From Oligoflexia bacterium (GTDB taxonomy: Bacteria > Bdellovibrionota > UBA1018), in assembly GCA_903928955.1 (NCBI GenBank), contig CAIYTD010000174.1, positions 1-25,409 of the forward strand: a stretch of DNA of 25,409 bases, given 5' to 3'. A program made the translations under genes and the position numbers. The number at the start of each line of letters is the position of its first letter. Positions within the stretch are counted from its first letter, which is position 1. Shown here in pieces: positions 1 to 8,549 of the stretch. The notes below the pieces were generated by a model. The model did no database searches, had not been told where the DNA came from, and saw only the letters and a list, made by a program, of their open reading frames with translations.

Positions 1-515
1 TATTCTCCTTTTCTTCCTCTCACTATGGGTGCAAGTATTGAGATTTTACTACCTTCTGGCGAAGAAAGTATTTGGTCAACAATCTGTTGCGGAGACTGAG
101 AGCGGATCATTTTTCCGCAGCTCCAACAAAATGGCTTTGCAATTCGTGAGTAAAGTAGTCTTAAATAATCATAAATTTCAGTAACTGTCCCAACCGTAGA
201 ACGAGGATTATAGCTGGTAGTTCTTTGTTCGATAGAAATAGTAGGACTTAGACCAGAAATCGACTCGATGTCTGGTTTGCTGAGTTGTTCTAGGAATTGC
301 CGCGCATAAGCAGATAGGCTTTCTACATAACGACGCTGGCCTTCTGCGTAAATCGTATCGAATGCTAGTGAAGATTTACCAGACCCAGAGGGGCCAGTGA
401 TTACAGTCAGCTTGTCTCTAGGGATAACAACGTCAATACCTTTTAAATTATGGACACGGGCTCCACGGATAACAATTGCTTCGTCATTTTTAGGTGGAAT
501 GCGTTTGGTACTCAA
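1..515 (-). CDS. uvrA: UvrA, excinuclease ABC subunit A (N-terminal part, cut by window edge)
   Basis: This is the damage-recognition ATPase of nucleotide excision repair, acting in the cytoplasm with UvrB. Translating the minus strand from TTG at 515 gives about 171 residues, open to the window edge. They contain the UvrA Walker A motif GPSGSGKSS near residue 44, followed by the characteristic blocks FDTIYAEGQRRY, LSAYARQFLEQ, GLSPTISIEQ and NPRSTVGTVTE. A CWSCG pair begins the first zinc-module insertion. The TTG start overlaps the TGA stop of the phosphohexomutase gene (TTGA) and adds about 14 residues compared with E. coli UvrA. No ATG exists in frame before the conserved region, so TTG is the best start. 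It is too short for automatic ORF detection but certain by homology. The C-terminal roughly 80 percent lies outside the window. Confidence 0.95.
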   Translation of the reverse strand, partial: MSTKRIPPKNDEAIVIRGARVHNLKGIDVVIPRDKLTVITGPSGSGKSSLAFDTIYAEGQRRYVESLSAYARQFLEQLSKPDIESISGLSPTISIEQRTTSYNPRSTVGTVTEIYDYLRLLYSRIAKPFCWSCGKMIRSQSPQQIVDQILSSPEGSKISILAPIVRGRKGE

Positions 516-1945
516 TGATTTATACCTGCTTGTATATTGATGGGAGGATGCCCGATCTGTTCAGCAGCATCCTTTAGAGTATTTTGAACGATTATTCTAA
601 TTTCATTGAGTCTATCTGACGTAGGCGCTTCAAATCGAAGTACTAGTGCAGGTTGAGTATTGGATGCTCGCACCAGGCCCCAGCTGTCGCCAAAGTCTAC
701 ACGTACACCGTCAATATCAATGATTTTATAGCTTGCTTGGAGGCGTAATTTAGTTTCTTCCACTAGTTTAAATTTTTTGTCTTCATCGCAGTCGACTCGA
801 ATCTCAGGGGTAGCTACTGTAATGGGGAGATCAACGAGGAGTCCGGAAAGGGGTACTTCTGTATGACATGCTATTTCGTAGATTCTCAGAGCAGCATAGA
901 TTGCATCATCGTAACCAAAATAGCGGTCTGCAAAAAAGATATGGCCAGACATTTCTCCAGCAAGGACAGCTCCTGTTTCCTTCATTTTAGCCTTAATTAG
1001 AGAATGGCCTGTTTTCCACATAATCGGTTTGCCGCCCTTAGCGGCGATATCATTGTAGAGTTTATGACTCGATTTGACTTCAGAAATGATTGTGGCACCT
1101 GGGATTTGCTTGAGGATGCTTCTTGAAAAAAGTACCATGAGCTCATCGCCGAACAAAATGCGGCCGTGTTCATCAACAAGGCCGATGCGATCAGAATCAC
1201 CATCAAAGGCGATTCCAAAATCGGCTTTTTCAATACGAACCTTTTTAATTAAATCATTTAAGTTTTCTGGAACGGTGGGATCGGGGTGGTGGTTCGGAAA
1301 TCTTCCATCTAATTCACAAAAAAGAGGAATGACATCTGCTCCCAGCTTTTTAAAGAGCAGGGGCGCAACAGTACTTGCGGTGCCGTTTCCTGCGTCTAAG
1401 ACGATTTTTTTTGATCGAAGAGGGCGCGCATTTTTTATTAAATAGTCAATGTATTTTGGGATAATTGAAACGTCTGTGATCTCGCCGAATTGAGTTTGCA
1501 AAGGTGGATGAGAGGTTACTTTTTCCATGAGAGCTCTTAGTTCTTGGATTTGGTGCCCGTGGATGGTGTCCTTTCCTACGCATGTTTTAAATCCATTGTA
1601 TTCTGCAGGGTTATGGGAACCTGTGACCATGATGCCGCCGTCTAGATTGAGATCAAAAATACTAAAATAGGTTAGAGGGGTGGGACATATTCCTAATCTG
1701 ATTACATTTAGTCCTGCTTGTGTGAGTCCTGAAATGAGTGCAGATGAGTAACTCTCGCTCGTCAGGCGGCAATCTTGACCCACTGAAATTGTAAGTTTTT
1801 GACGAGAAGCTACTGGAGTTTGATTTTTAATATAGAGTGCATAGGCTCGGCCTAGGCACTCAGCAAAATAAGGGCTAAGATCTTTGCCAGCCACCCCACG
1901 GATATCATATTCGCGAAAAACTGCCGGATTCATTATGGGTTTCAT
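512..1945 (-). CDS. Phosphomannomutase/phosphoglucomutase (AlgC/ManB-type alpha-D-phosphohexomutase)
   Basis: This cytoplasmic enzyme interconverts hexose 1- and 6-phosphates for cell-envelope sugar synthesis. All four signature loops of the alpha-D-phosphohexomutase family are visible in 477 residues. They are the phosphoserine loop TGSHNP (catalytic Ser about 110), the Mg-binding loop DGDSDR (about 248-253), the sugar-binding loop GEMSGH (about 330-335) and the C-terminal phosphate-binding loop RASNTQP (about 426-432). Length is normal for bacterial PMM/PGM enzymes (450-480). The ATG overlaps the pdxA stop as ATGA; a second Met at residue 5 is an alternative start. The sequence alone cannot decide between phosphomannomutase and phosphoglucomutase; the family is often bifunctional. 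It sits between pdxA and uvrA and is probably co-transcribed with both. Confidence 0.93.
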   Translation of the reverse strand: MKPIMNPAVFREYDIRGVAGKDLSPYFAECLGRAYALYIKNQTPVASRQKLTISVGQDCRLTSESYSSALISGLTQAGLNVIRLGICPTPLTYFSIFDLNLDGGIMVTGSHNPAEYNGFKTCVGKDTIHGHQIQELRALMEKVTSHPPLQTQFGEITDVSIIPKYIDYLIKNARPLRSKKIVLDAGNGTASTVAPLLFKKLGADVIPLFCELDGRFPNHHPDPTVPENLNDLIKKVRIEKADFGIAFDGDSDRIGLVDEHGRILFGDELMVLFSRSILKQIPGATIISEVKSSHKLYNDIAAKGGKPIMWKTGHSLIKAKMKETGAVLAGEMSGHIFFADRYFGYDDAIYAALRIYEIACHTEVPLSGLLVDLPITVATPEIRVDCDEDKKFKLVEETKLRLQASYKIIDIDGVRVDFGDSWGLVRASNTQPALVLRFEAPTSDRLNEIRIIVQNTLKDAAEQIGHPPINIQAGINH

Positions 1946-2967
1946 CGTCTTACCTTACGCTCTCTTTGTGCAAATTGAGCAGCTAGTTTAATAGCGGACT
2001 TTAGACTAGATGCATTAGCAATATTTTTGCCTACAATATCAAATGCAACTCCGTGGTCGACCGAAGTTCGAATGATCGGCAACCCTAAAGTTATATTGAC
2101 CGTGTTATGGAAATCAAGCAGCTTTACAGGAATGAGTCCTTGGTCATGATACATACATACTACTGCGTCCCATTGGTTCTCCGGAAGTTGAAGGAGATGC
2201 TTTGCAAATAAGGTATCAGCTGGAAGGGGTCCAAAAAGTGTGAATTGACCCTTTGCCTCTTCGGAGAGGGCGTTTAATTCGGGATAGATGATATCTATTT
2301 CTTCATTTCCAAAGCGACCTCCTTCCCCTCCATGGGGATTGAGGGCTGTCACGGCGAGCTGGGGCTTTTCGATTCCCCAATATTTTTGAAGCCCTTCAAT
2401 TGTTTGAAGAATCGCTCGTCTCACTTTCTTGCGTGAAAGTGCGGCTGGTACTTCTTGTAAGCTCATGTGAATCGTTACGAGCGAAACTCGTAAAACTTGA
2501 TTTGCAAGCATCATGGTGACTTCAGGGGTGCCCGCCGATGTTTGACAGAGATGAGCAAGAAATTCAGTGTGGCCAGGATAATGAAAACCGCCTTTTTGCA
2601 GGCGCTCTTTACTAATAGGACCTGTAACCAGAGCGGATGCAGTCCGATTCAGTACTAGCTCAGTTGCCTTTCGTATCGACCACCCTGTTTGAAATCCTTC
2701 TAAAAGCAGTCCTTCAGGACATACTTCAGGAGCAGGGTAAAGCCAGACGAAGGGGCGCTGATGTTTTAAATTCTCAGAATAAGAATTGTCTTCGGAAAAT
2801 TCAATAATAGGAGCGTTCAGTTTTTGAAAGGGTACCTTTGCACCGATGCAAAGTAATTGAATTCCGTTTTTTTCGCAGTAGCCTGATTGAATCGCTTTCC
2901 AAGTAATCTCAGGACCAATTCCCGATGGATCACCAGGCGTTAATGCCAGGATGAGTTTATTTTTCAT
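1942..2967 (-). CDS. pdxA: PdxA, 4-hydroxythreonine-4-phosphate dehydrogenase
   Basis: PdxA oxidises 4-phosphohydroxy-L-threonine with NAD(P) in the DXP-dependent pathway to pyridoxal 5'-phosphate. The 341-residue protein starts with the family N-terminus (TPGDPSGIGPE, residues 10-20). It keeps the three metal-binding His at about 167 (VTIHMS), 212 (LNPHGGEGG) and 274 (YHDQGLIP), plus the HTEF substrate motif at about 133. The C-terminal TSVDHGVAFDI motif is present. Length is close to E. coli PdxA (329). It starts 13 bp after the stop of the SurA-like gene and overlaps the mutase start by 4 bp. A surA-pdxA pairing is also known from E. coli, which supports both calls. Confidence 0.96.
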   Translation of the reverse strand: MKNKLILALTPGDPSGIGPEITWKAIQSGYCEKNGIQLLCIGAKVPFQKLNAPIIEFSEDNSYSENLKHQRPFVWLYPAPEVCPEGLLLEGFQTGWSIRKATELVLNRTASALVTGPISKERLQKGGFHYPGHTEFLAHLCQTSAGTPEVTMMLANQVLRVSLVTIHMSLQEVPAALSRKKVRRAILQTIEGLQKYWGIEKPQLAVTALNPHGGEGGRFGNEEIDIIYPELNALSEEAKGQFTLFGPLPADTLFAKHLLQLPENQWDAVVCMYHDQGLIPVKLLDFHNTVNITLGLPIIRTSVDHGVAFDIVGKNIANASSLKSAIKLAAQFAQRERKVRR

Positions 2968-2980
2968 AGTCGATAAAGAA

Positions 2981-3994
2981 TTAGGGTGTTGTTGGCAATT
3001 CCTTGATAGAGGGTTCTCCAGCTTGATGAATAAAAGCGGATTGTTTCTGTCTATCTAGCCAAAGATTAATCTGGTGTTGATATTCTTCAGCCGCAAGCCG
3101 AGTTCGGATTTCTTCCTTTACTTTGTCTAAATGATCCGTTTCACTAGATTTTATATCGATCAGTTTTAAAATATAGTAACGACCTAAGGATACACCTCCT
3201 AATACGGTACTGACTTCTCCTACTTTCAGTTTTTTAACTTGTTCACGAATCGTCGCCGAGATTTGATCTTCAGTTAAAGTCCCTAAATCGCCCCCAGAAG
3301 ATGCAGAAGAATCATCGCTGATTCTTTTAGCAATTTCTTCAAAGGCCTCCCCTGCCCTAATTTCTCTTAGAGCTTCGCTCGCTCGCTCGCTTGCAGCCGA
3401 GATGGTCTTATAGCTAGCTGTAGAAATAGAGATCATTTTTATATGAAATGCGCGAGGTATAGAAGTATTTTTGGCATAATGATTAAAAAAAGAATTTTTT
3501 ATATCATCATCTGAAATGCTTACCTTGGTTCGGATATCTCGATCTATTAAGTCGCGCTTACTGCTAGAGTTTCGAATCAGTTCAAAATAGTCAGAATATT
3601 TAAAACCTTCATGGCCTAATGCTGCTTTAAGAGCAGTACGGTCTAATTGATTGTTGTTTTGAATAGAATTAATTTCCTGTTCGACTTCTGAGTCTGTTTT
3701 TGGGAATTGCTGAGAAATGAGAGCCTCGTTAATGAGAAAATTAACAATCTCTTTTTCAGTTGCTGTAGCTCCTTGAGCTGCTATTGAAGTTCCAGAAAAA
3801 AGAGGGTCAAGTTGAGCTCTTAGTTTTGTAATGTTTCGAAATTTTTTAACATCTGATAATAAAATAAGGGTCGAATTTACAGAAGCTTCCAGTCGATCTA
3901 GAACTACTGAATGATTCGCGCATGCAGGTGCTTCGGTTTTTATCATTGTGAGGAGGGTAATTACGATTTCAAAAGAGAAAAAGAATTTTAACAT
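2981..3994 (-). CDS. surA: SurA-like periplasmic peptidyl-prolyl cis-trans isomerase (parvulin)
   Basis: Predicted periplasmic chaperone/PPIase for outer-membrane protein folding, 337 residues. The N-terminus has a basic-hydrophobic signal-like segment (residues 2-18) with a possible signal-peptidase site after A-C-A at about 24-26. The SurA_N-like start follows (LDRLEASVN...LLSDV, about 32-49; compare SurA VNNEVILQSDV). A helical region runs to about 175. A single PpiC/rotamase domain spans about 182-282, with the typical SDDSSASSGGDLG...I block and the VGEVS...YYILKL end. E. coli SurA has two parvulin domains; here only one is seen, so this is the shorter delta-type form. It lies between mfd and pdxA, 33 bp after the mfd stop. 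Exact substrate range cannot be told from sequence; the SurA name rests on order plus the N-terminal segment. Confidence 0.85.
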   Translation of the reverse strand: MLKFFFSFEIVITLLTMIKTEAPACANHSVVLDRLEASVNSTLILLSDVKKFRNITKLRAQLDPLFSGTSIAAQGATATEKEIVNFLINEALISQQFPKTDSEVEQEINSIQNNNQLDRTALKAALGHEGFKYSDYFELIRNSSSKRDLIDRDIRTKVSISDDDIKNSFFNHYAKNTSIPRAFHIKMISISTASYKTISAASERASEALREIRAGEAFEEIAKRISDDSSASSGGDLGTLTEDQISATIREQVKKLKVGEVSTVLGGVSLGRYYILKLIDIKSSETDHLDKVKEEIRTRLAAEEYQHQINLWLDRQKQSAFIHQAGEPSIKELPTTP

Positions 3995-4027
3995 GAATAC
4001 TTCTTATACATAATATGCTGCAAATCA

Positions 4028-7000
4028 CTACTCTAAAGATGACTCATTAAGAAAATCCTTTTCTATAGCTTCTAGTCCAAAAAACACATCACGCAGGCTG
4101 GTTGTTTGAATTTTTACAATGAATCTTGAGTCTGGAGTCAATTGATATTGGTGAGGATGCGATGTAATGAGTGCAATAGCGCGAAGAGGATCCAGTCGTG
4201 TATCTGGACCTGGTGATAGCGAAACTTTCTCTGATCCAACAGTTAGGCTCATAATACCCATTCTTTTTAATACAATTTTAATTCGAATGAGCCAAATCAG
4301 GTTTTGAGCTTCCAGAGGGGGATTTCCAAAGCGGTCGCTGAGTTCTCCTTCGAGTTGGTGTAAATCATTCTCATTGTTTGCAGCTGAAAATTGGCGATAA
4401 AGAGAAAGTCGTTGATGGATGTTAGGGATATATTCTTCACTTAAAAAAGCTGGAAATGGAATTTTGATCTCAGGTTCCTTTTTTGATCTTTCTGTTAATA
4501 GCGGTTTACCTTGAGTTTCTTGAATGGCTTCCTCTAGGAGTTCTGTATATAGGTCAAATCCTACTGCAGCCATATTTCCTGATTGCTGGCATCCTAAGAG
4601 TTCTCCCCCTCCTCGTATTTCTAAATCGTGGGAAGCGATATTAAATCCCGATCCTAATTCAACAAAACGTTGAATAACCTCGAGTTTTTTTTTCGCATTT
4701 TCGCTGATTATTTTTTCTGAAGGAACGAGTAAATATGCATAGGCTCTCTGTTGACTTCTCCCTACCCTTCCGCGAATTTGGTAAAGTTGCGCAAGTCCGA
4801 GGCTGTCGGCTCGATTGATAATAATAGTATTAGCGCTAGGTAGATCAATTCCTGATTCAATAATAGTTGTGCAAACGAGCACATTGGTTTTCTTTTTATA
4901 AAAAGAAATCATTGTTTCTTCAAGTTCATTCTCAGGCATTTGGCCGTGCGCCACAGTCACTTGAGCACTTGGTACAATTTCTTGAATTCGGCGAGCTATT
5001 TTGTAAATAGAGCGAATCTGATTATGAAGAAAAAATACTTGTCCTCCTCGTGCTAATTCGAACTGAATGGCGCGCTGAATTAATTCTTCATCATATTTAG
5101 AAATAAATGTTTTAATAGGTAGACGATTGATGGGTGGGGTATGGATCAGACTAATATCTCTAAGTCCAGATAAGGCCATATGAAGTGTACGTGGAATGGG
5201 GGTGGCTGTTAATGTGAGGACACTGGTATTTGTTTTTAGGCTTTTGAGGCGCTCTTTGTGCTCTACGCCAAACCGATGTTCTTCATCTACAATGATTAAC
5301 CCGAGATCATGAAAATGAACATCTTTTGAAAGGAGTCTATGAGTTCCAATGATAATATCCATCTTTCCTTGAGCAAGGGCGTCTAGAATGGATCGCTGTT
5401 CCTTTAAGTTCTTAAATCGAGAGACTGATTCTATCATGAAAGGGTATTCTTTTAGTCTTGTTTTGAAGGATTGCTCGTGTTGCTGGGCTAGAATTGTCGT
5501 CGGAACCAATACAGCTACTTGTTTTCCGTCAGAGACCGCTCGAAAGGTAGCTCGAATCGCCACTTCAGTTTTTCCGTATCCGACATCTCCGCATATGAGG
5601 CGATCCATAATCCGACCCGATTCCATGTCAGATAAAACGGAGTCAATTGCTTTAAGTTGATCAGGGGTTTCATTAAACGGGAATTGCGCTTCAAATTCTC
5701 TAAAAGCAGAATCCCGAGGTGAGAATCTGATTCCTTGCTGAATTTTTCGCTCCGCATAAAGTTGGACAAGATCAAAGGCAAATAATTTTAAAGATTCTTT
5801 GACTTTTTCTTTAGTTTTTAGAAATTGATGACTTCCTAGACGATCGAGAGCCGTATCGTCAATGATCCCAGTATATTTTTGGATTACATTTAATCGATAA
5901 ATGGGTAAATAGAGCTTGTCGTGGTGGGCATATTCTAAAAGTAAAAAGTCACTTGGAGCACCCAACATATCTAAGCGGACCAGTCCTTGATATCTTCCAA
6001 TTCCATGTTCTAGATGAACTACGGTATCTCCAACAAATAAATCTGAAAGTGTTTGTAGTTGAGACCAGTTTTGAGCTGCTGACGCCCCACTAAAGCTGGA
6101 TTGCATCTTTTTTTGTTTAAAGGGTTGAGTTCCTAGGAGTTCATATTCAGTCAGAATACTCAGTGCTTCGCTTGGCCATCGAAATCCTTCGGAAATAGAT
6201 CCAACTTTTAGTGTAATGAAAGTTAAAGTAGGAGGACCTTCGGTTTGGCAAATCAGATTGCGTTCTTCGAGTAAAAATCGAATACGCTCTAGTTGACTTT
6301 GAGTTGTAGCTAAAATGAGTATTTTATAATTTTCTTTCAACCAAGTGCGAAGTTGAGCTTCAATAGATACTAGAGAATGGTGAGGTCCATGAATTAAGTT
6401 TTTATTGGGCGAGACATCAATGGTAAAATGGAGAGGTGATTCTTTTTCTGGGTCCATATTCTGGAGTTCAAAATCGAAGAAGTCAAAATAAATTTTTGAT
6501 TTCTTTTGAATGAGAGCATTCATCTCAGAATTCCAAGAAAAAAGTGATTCAACTGGAGGGCAAAGCTGTTCTGATCGTGATGGGTCTTCGAAGAAATTTC
6601 TTTGTTCGGAGAAAAATTCTTTCCATTCGAGTTGACATCTGTCCTCGTTCATCCAAATAACAGGCGTATGAATGGGGAGATATTCCCAAAATGTCTCCGG
6701 TTTTTCGTATGCAAAGGGCGCCCATGAGTCGCATGAGTCCGGATAGATGCCTTCTCGAATGGTAGATAAAATGGGGTCTCGAATAGCTCGAGGAATACCT
6801 AAATGATCTGCTAGATTTTTTAGGCACGCTCTCAGGTAGGTAGATGAGGTTGAGTTTATTAAAACCTCTCGCGCAGGGGGTAATAGAATTTTTTCTAGGG
6901 TTCCCGTTCCTTTTTCAGTTTGGGCTCTTTGCGTGATTGGATTAAATTTGCGTATGCGTTCAATTAAATCGCCTAAGATTTCAATTCGATAAGGCATTTC

Positions 7001-7609
7001 AGAGTGTGGAGGGAAAACATCAATAATTCCTCCTCGGACAGTAAAGTGGCCGGGATCTTCAACGGGATCTACCCTTAAGTAGCCGGCCTCTATGAGGTGG
7101 GTGATCAAATTTTCCCGACATGGGATGCTTTCATTTACTTTTAATTGGATGGAGCCAGCGCAGAAGACTCCGTGTGGCATCGTTGTTTGGCTCGATGCAG
7201 CAATGGTGGTGGCAATGATGTCAGGTAAAAAATTTTCCATTGTGAGCTCAGCTAAAATGCCTGTACGAGCCCACCGAGTTTTAATAGAAGGGGTAACCGA
7301 GCTGTATGGGGAGTGTTCCCATGTGGGAAAGTGCCTGATTTTTATCCGTTCTGAATCCACTGTAGAAGCGATGCACTTCAAATCGGAGCAGAATTCCATA
7401 GCGCGGTCGTCATTTGGGCAGATAATGACAAGAGGTTTCATTTTTTTCGGTAGTATTTGAAAATAACGAGATACTAAGAGTGCTTGAACTGGGGTTGAAG
7501 CTCCCTTGATATGGATTGGGTCTATTATTTTTGACAGTGAGTGTAAAATGGAATCAATACGAGAACTAGGCATGAACGAAAATCTACTCATCTTGACATG
7601 AATTTTCAA
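4028..7609 (-). CDS. mfd: Mfd, transcription-repair coupling factor
   Basis: This large DNA translocase removes RNA polymerase stalled at lesions and recruits UvrA. The length of 1193 residues is typical (1148 in E. coli). The N-terminus is the UvrB-like module, including GYLRVDPVEDPGHFTVRGG (about 175-195). The RNAP-interacting region contains DTVVHLEHGIGRY (about 530). Superfamily 2 helicase motifs are clear: GDVGYGKTEVA (Walker A, about 674), IVDEEHRFG (about 772), TLTATPIPRT (about 803) and the TRG/RGRVGRS region (about 950). A C-terminal TRCF domain (about 1040-1140) follows. The start shown is TTG, with AAAGG 9 bases upstream; ATG at 7591 (residue 7) is a possible alternative. It is divergent from the complex I genes with only 40 bp between. 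Confidence 0.97.
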   Translation of the reverse strand: MKIHVKMSRFSFMPSSRIDSILHSLSKIIDPIHIKGASTPVQALLVSRYFQILPKKMKPLVIICPNDDRAMEFCSDLKCIASTVDSERIKIRHFPTWEHSPYSSVTPSIKTRWARTGILAELTMENFLPDIIATTIAASSQTTMPHGVFCAGSIQLKVNESIPCRENLITHLIEAGYLRVDPVEDPGHFTVRGGIIDVFPPHSEMPYRIEILGDLIERIRKFNPITQRAQTEKGTGTLEKILLPPAREVLINSTSSTYLRACLKNLADHLGIPRAIRDPILSTIREGIYPDSCDSWAPFAYEKPETFWEYLPIHTPVIWMNEDRCQLEWKEFFSEQRNFFEDPSRSEQLCPPVESLFSWNSEMNALIQKKSKIYFDFFDFELQNMDPEKESPLHFTIDVSPNKNLIHGPHHSLVSIEAQLRTWLKENYKILILATTQSQLERIRFLLEERNLICQTEGPPTLTFITLKVGSISEGFRWPSEALSILTEYELLGTQPFKQKKMQSSFSGASAAQNWSQLQTLSDLFVGDTVVHLEHGIGRYQGLVRLDMLGAPSDFLLLEYAHHDKLYLPIYRLNVIQKYTGIIDDTALDRLGSHQFLKTKEKVKESLKLFAFDLVQLYAERKIQQGIRFSPRDSAFREFEAQFPFNETPDQLKAIDSVLSDMESGRIMDRLICGDVGYGKTEVAIRATFRAVSDGKQVAVLVPTTILAQQHEQSFKTRLKEYPFMIESVSRFKNLKEQRSILDALAQGKMDIIIGTHRLLSKDVHFHDLGLIIVDEEHRFGVEHKERLKSLKTNTSVLTLTATPIPRTLHMALSGLRDISLIHTPPINRLPIKTFISKYDEELIQRAIQFELARGGQVFFLHNQIRSIYKIARRIQEIVPSAQVTVAHGQMPENELEETMISFYKKKTNVLVCTTIIESGIDLPSANTIIINRADSLGLAQLYQIRGRVGRSQQRAYAYLLVPSEKIISENAKKKLEVIQRFVELGSGFNIASHDLEIRGGGELLGCQQSGNMAAVGFDLYTELLEEAIQETQGKPLLTERSKKEPEIKIPFPAFLSEEYIPNIHQRLSLYRQFSAANNENDLHQLEGELSDRFGNPPLEAQNLIWLIRIKIVLKRMGIMSLTVGSEKVSLSPGPDTRLDPLRAIALITSHPHQYQLTPDSRFIVKIQTTSLRDVFFGLEAIEKDFLNESSLE

Positions 7610-7621
7610 CTTCAGTAACCT
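7593..7621 (+). promoter_or_regulatory. Candidate sigma70-type promoter for the A'-N' operon
   Basis: A perfect TTGACA (7593-7598) is followed after 17 bp by TAACCT (7616-7621), which matches the -10 consensus at three of six positions including first, second and last. It lies within the first codons of mfd on the other strand and ends about 28 bp before the A' start. The -35 match is exact and the spacing ideal, but the -10 is weak and no other candidate was ruled out. Confidence 0.4.
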
Positions 7622-7626
7622 TTTCG

Positions 7627-7642
7627 CTATCTTCGGAGATAG
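7627..7642. promoter_or_regulatory. Perfect 6-bp inverted repeat in the mfd / complex I divergent gap
   Basis: CTATCT-TCGG-AGATAG forms a perfect 6-bp stem with a 4-base loop. It occupies almost half of the 40-bp gap between mfd and A'. It includes GGAG (7635-7638), the only Shine-Dalgarno-like sequence for A'. It could be an operator half-site pair acting on both directions or an mRNA hairpin that hides the ribosome site. It is short, so chance is possible. Confidence 0.3.
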
Positions 7643-7649
7643 ATATTAA

Positions 7650-8072
7650 ATGATTAGCAGCTGGGAATCCTATTACATAGTTTTTTTGTCCGCTTTACTT
7701 TCGCTAGGTATCCCTGCGGGCTTGGCGGTGATTTCGTATGTTTTTTTCCCTCGATCCTCCTGGAAAAGGGGCAAACTTCACAGAGGTCATGAAAGCAAGC
7801 AAAATCGAATGACCATGGGTCAACGAATAAATGTTCGATTTTTTCTTGCGGCAAATGCAGCCCTTATTTTAATTACATTGGCACTCATGCTGCTGCCCTG
7901 CGCAACTACTCTTCAATCAGAAAATCGTGAAGGCGTGGTAAAAGGATTAATTTCCATTATCACCCTAGCGGGGTTTGCCGCACTTGGGTTACTTTACTCA
8001 GTAAGGAAGGGAGATATGGGCTGGCTGAGTTCATTTCAATCAAGCATCAACAAAGAAAAGAGAAAAGACTAG
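7650..8072 (+). CDS. A': divergent NuoA-like subunit lacking the conserved acids
   Basis: A 140-residue membrane protein with three hydrophobic segments (about 7-33, 62-86, 98-115), the topology of NuoA. Homology is visible against the canonical NuoA at 17538. RxxVRF-F/Y-L (59-66 here) aligns with 53-60 there, and the C-terminal G-LLYSVRKGDMGW aligns with the canonical GYTYVLKKGALEW. The canonical NuoA hallmark FDVE (D69, E71) is replaced by Ile75 and Leu77, and the loop ECG is lost (HES instead). The gene is first in an 11-gene set and is followed 3 bp later by B'. ATG with GGAG 11 bases upstream is the only sensible start. The NuoA identity depends strongly on position; function is unknown and proton-pathway chemistry appears removed. 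Confidence 0.75.
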   Translation: MISSWESYYIVFLSALLSLGIPAGLAVISYVFFPRSSWKRGKLHRGHESKQNRMTMGQRINVRFFLAANAALILITLALMLLPCATTLQSENREGVVKGLISIITLAGFAALGLLYSVRKGDMGWLSSFQSSINKEKRKD

Positions 8073-8075
8073 TTC

Positions 8076-8549
8076 ATGGTAGAATCATTTTATTTATCAA
8101 CAATTGGTAAGGTTCTAAAGTGGGCTCAGTCTCGCTCGCTTTGGTATATCTCAACAGGTACTGGCTGTTGTGCTGATGAAGTTTTAGATGCAATGGGGTG
8201 CCGTTATGATTTGGAGCGGTTTGGGTGCTTGCCTCAAGTAGATCCAAGACAATCTGATTTACTCATTGTTTGTGGAATGGTGTCATATAAAGCAGCCCCC
8301 CATTTAAAAAGGCTCTATGATGAAATGCTCAGTCCAAAATATGTATTAGCCGTGGGGGCCTGTGCAAATTGCGGAGGCCCGTTTTCGCCAGAGTTTAGTT
8401 ATTCAGTTGTGCCGGGTGTGGATCAGGTTATTCCAGTGGATGTTTATGTTCCTGGTTGCCCTCCTCGCCCTGAAGCTATTATGAATGGATTAATTGCCTT
8501 ACAGGAAAAAATTTGTGGACAAGAATGCTCTCGTTTCGAGATTGAATAA
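8076..8549 (+). CDS. nuoB: B': NuoB-like subunit with intact N2 [4Fe-4S] ligands
   Basis: A 157-residue homologue of the NuoB/PSST subunit, which holds the terminal cluster N2 next to the quinone site. The four ligands are present: adjacent Cys31-Cys32 (TGCCADE), Cys96 (GACANCGG) and Cys128 (VPGCPPRPE). The PRQSDLLIV block of the family is also kept. Compared with the canonical NuoB at 17945, extra Cys occur at 42, 51, 66 and 99, and the segment RFGAEVVRFSPRQ has become RFGCLPQVDPRQ. Related group 4 hydrogenase small subunits share this fold, but the neighbouring D' has no nickel ligands. It lies between A' and C', overlapping the likely C' start by 35 bases. An electron-carrying role is likely; the acceptor is unknown. 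Confidence 0.93.
   Translation: MVESFYLSTIGKVLKWAQSRSLWYISTGTGCCADEVLDAMGCRYDLERFGCLPQVDPRQSDLLIVCGMVSYKAAPHLKRLYDEMLSPKYVLAVGACANCGGPFSPEFSYSVVPGVDQVIPVDVYVPGCPPRPEAIMNGLIALQEKICGQECSRFEIE

Noticed and set aside
1074..1445. Plus-strand 123-residue ORF antisense to the phosphohexomutase
   Set aside because: It lies fully opposite conserved catalytic loops; it has no family features and low-complexity composition typical of a shadow frame.
7092..7460. Plus-strand 122-residue ORF antisense to mfd
   Set aside because: It sits opposite the conserved N-terminal UvrB-like module of mfd and has no recognisable motif.
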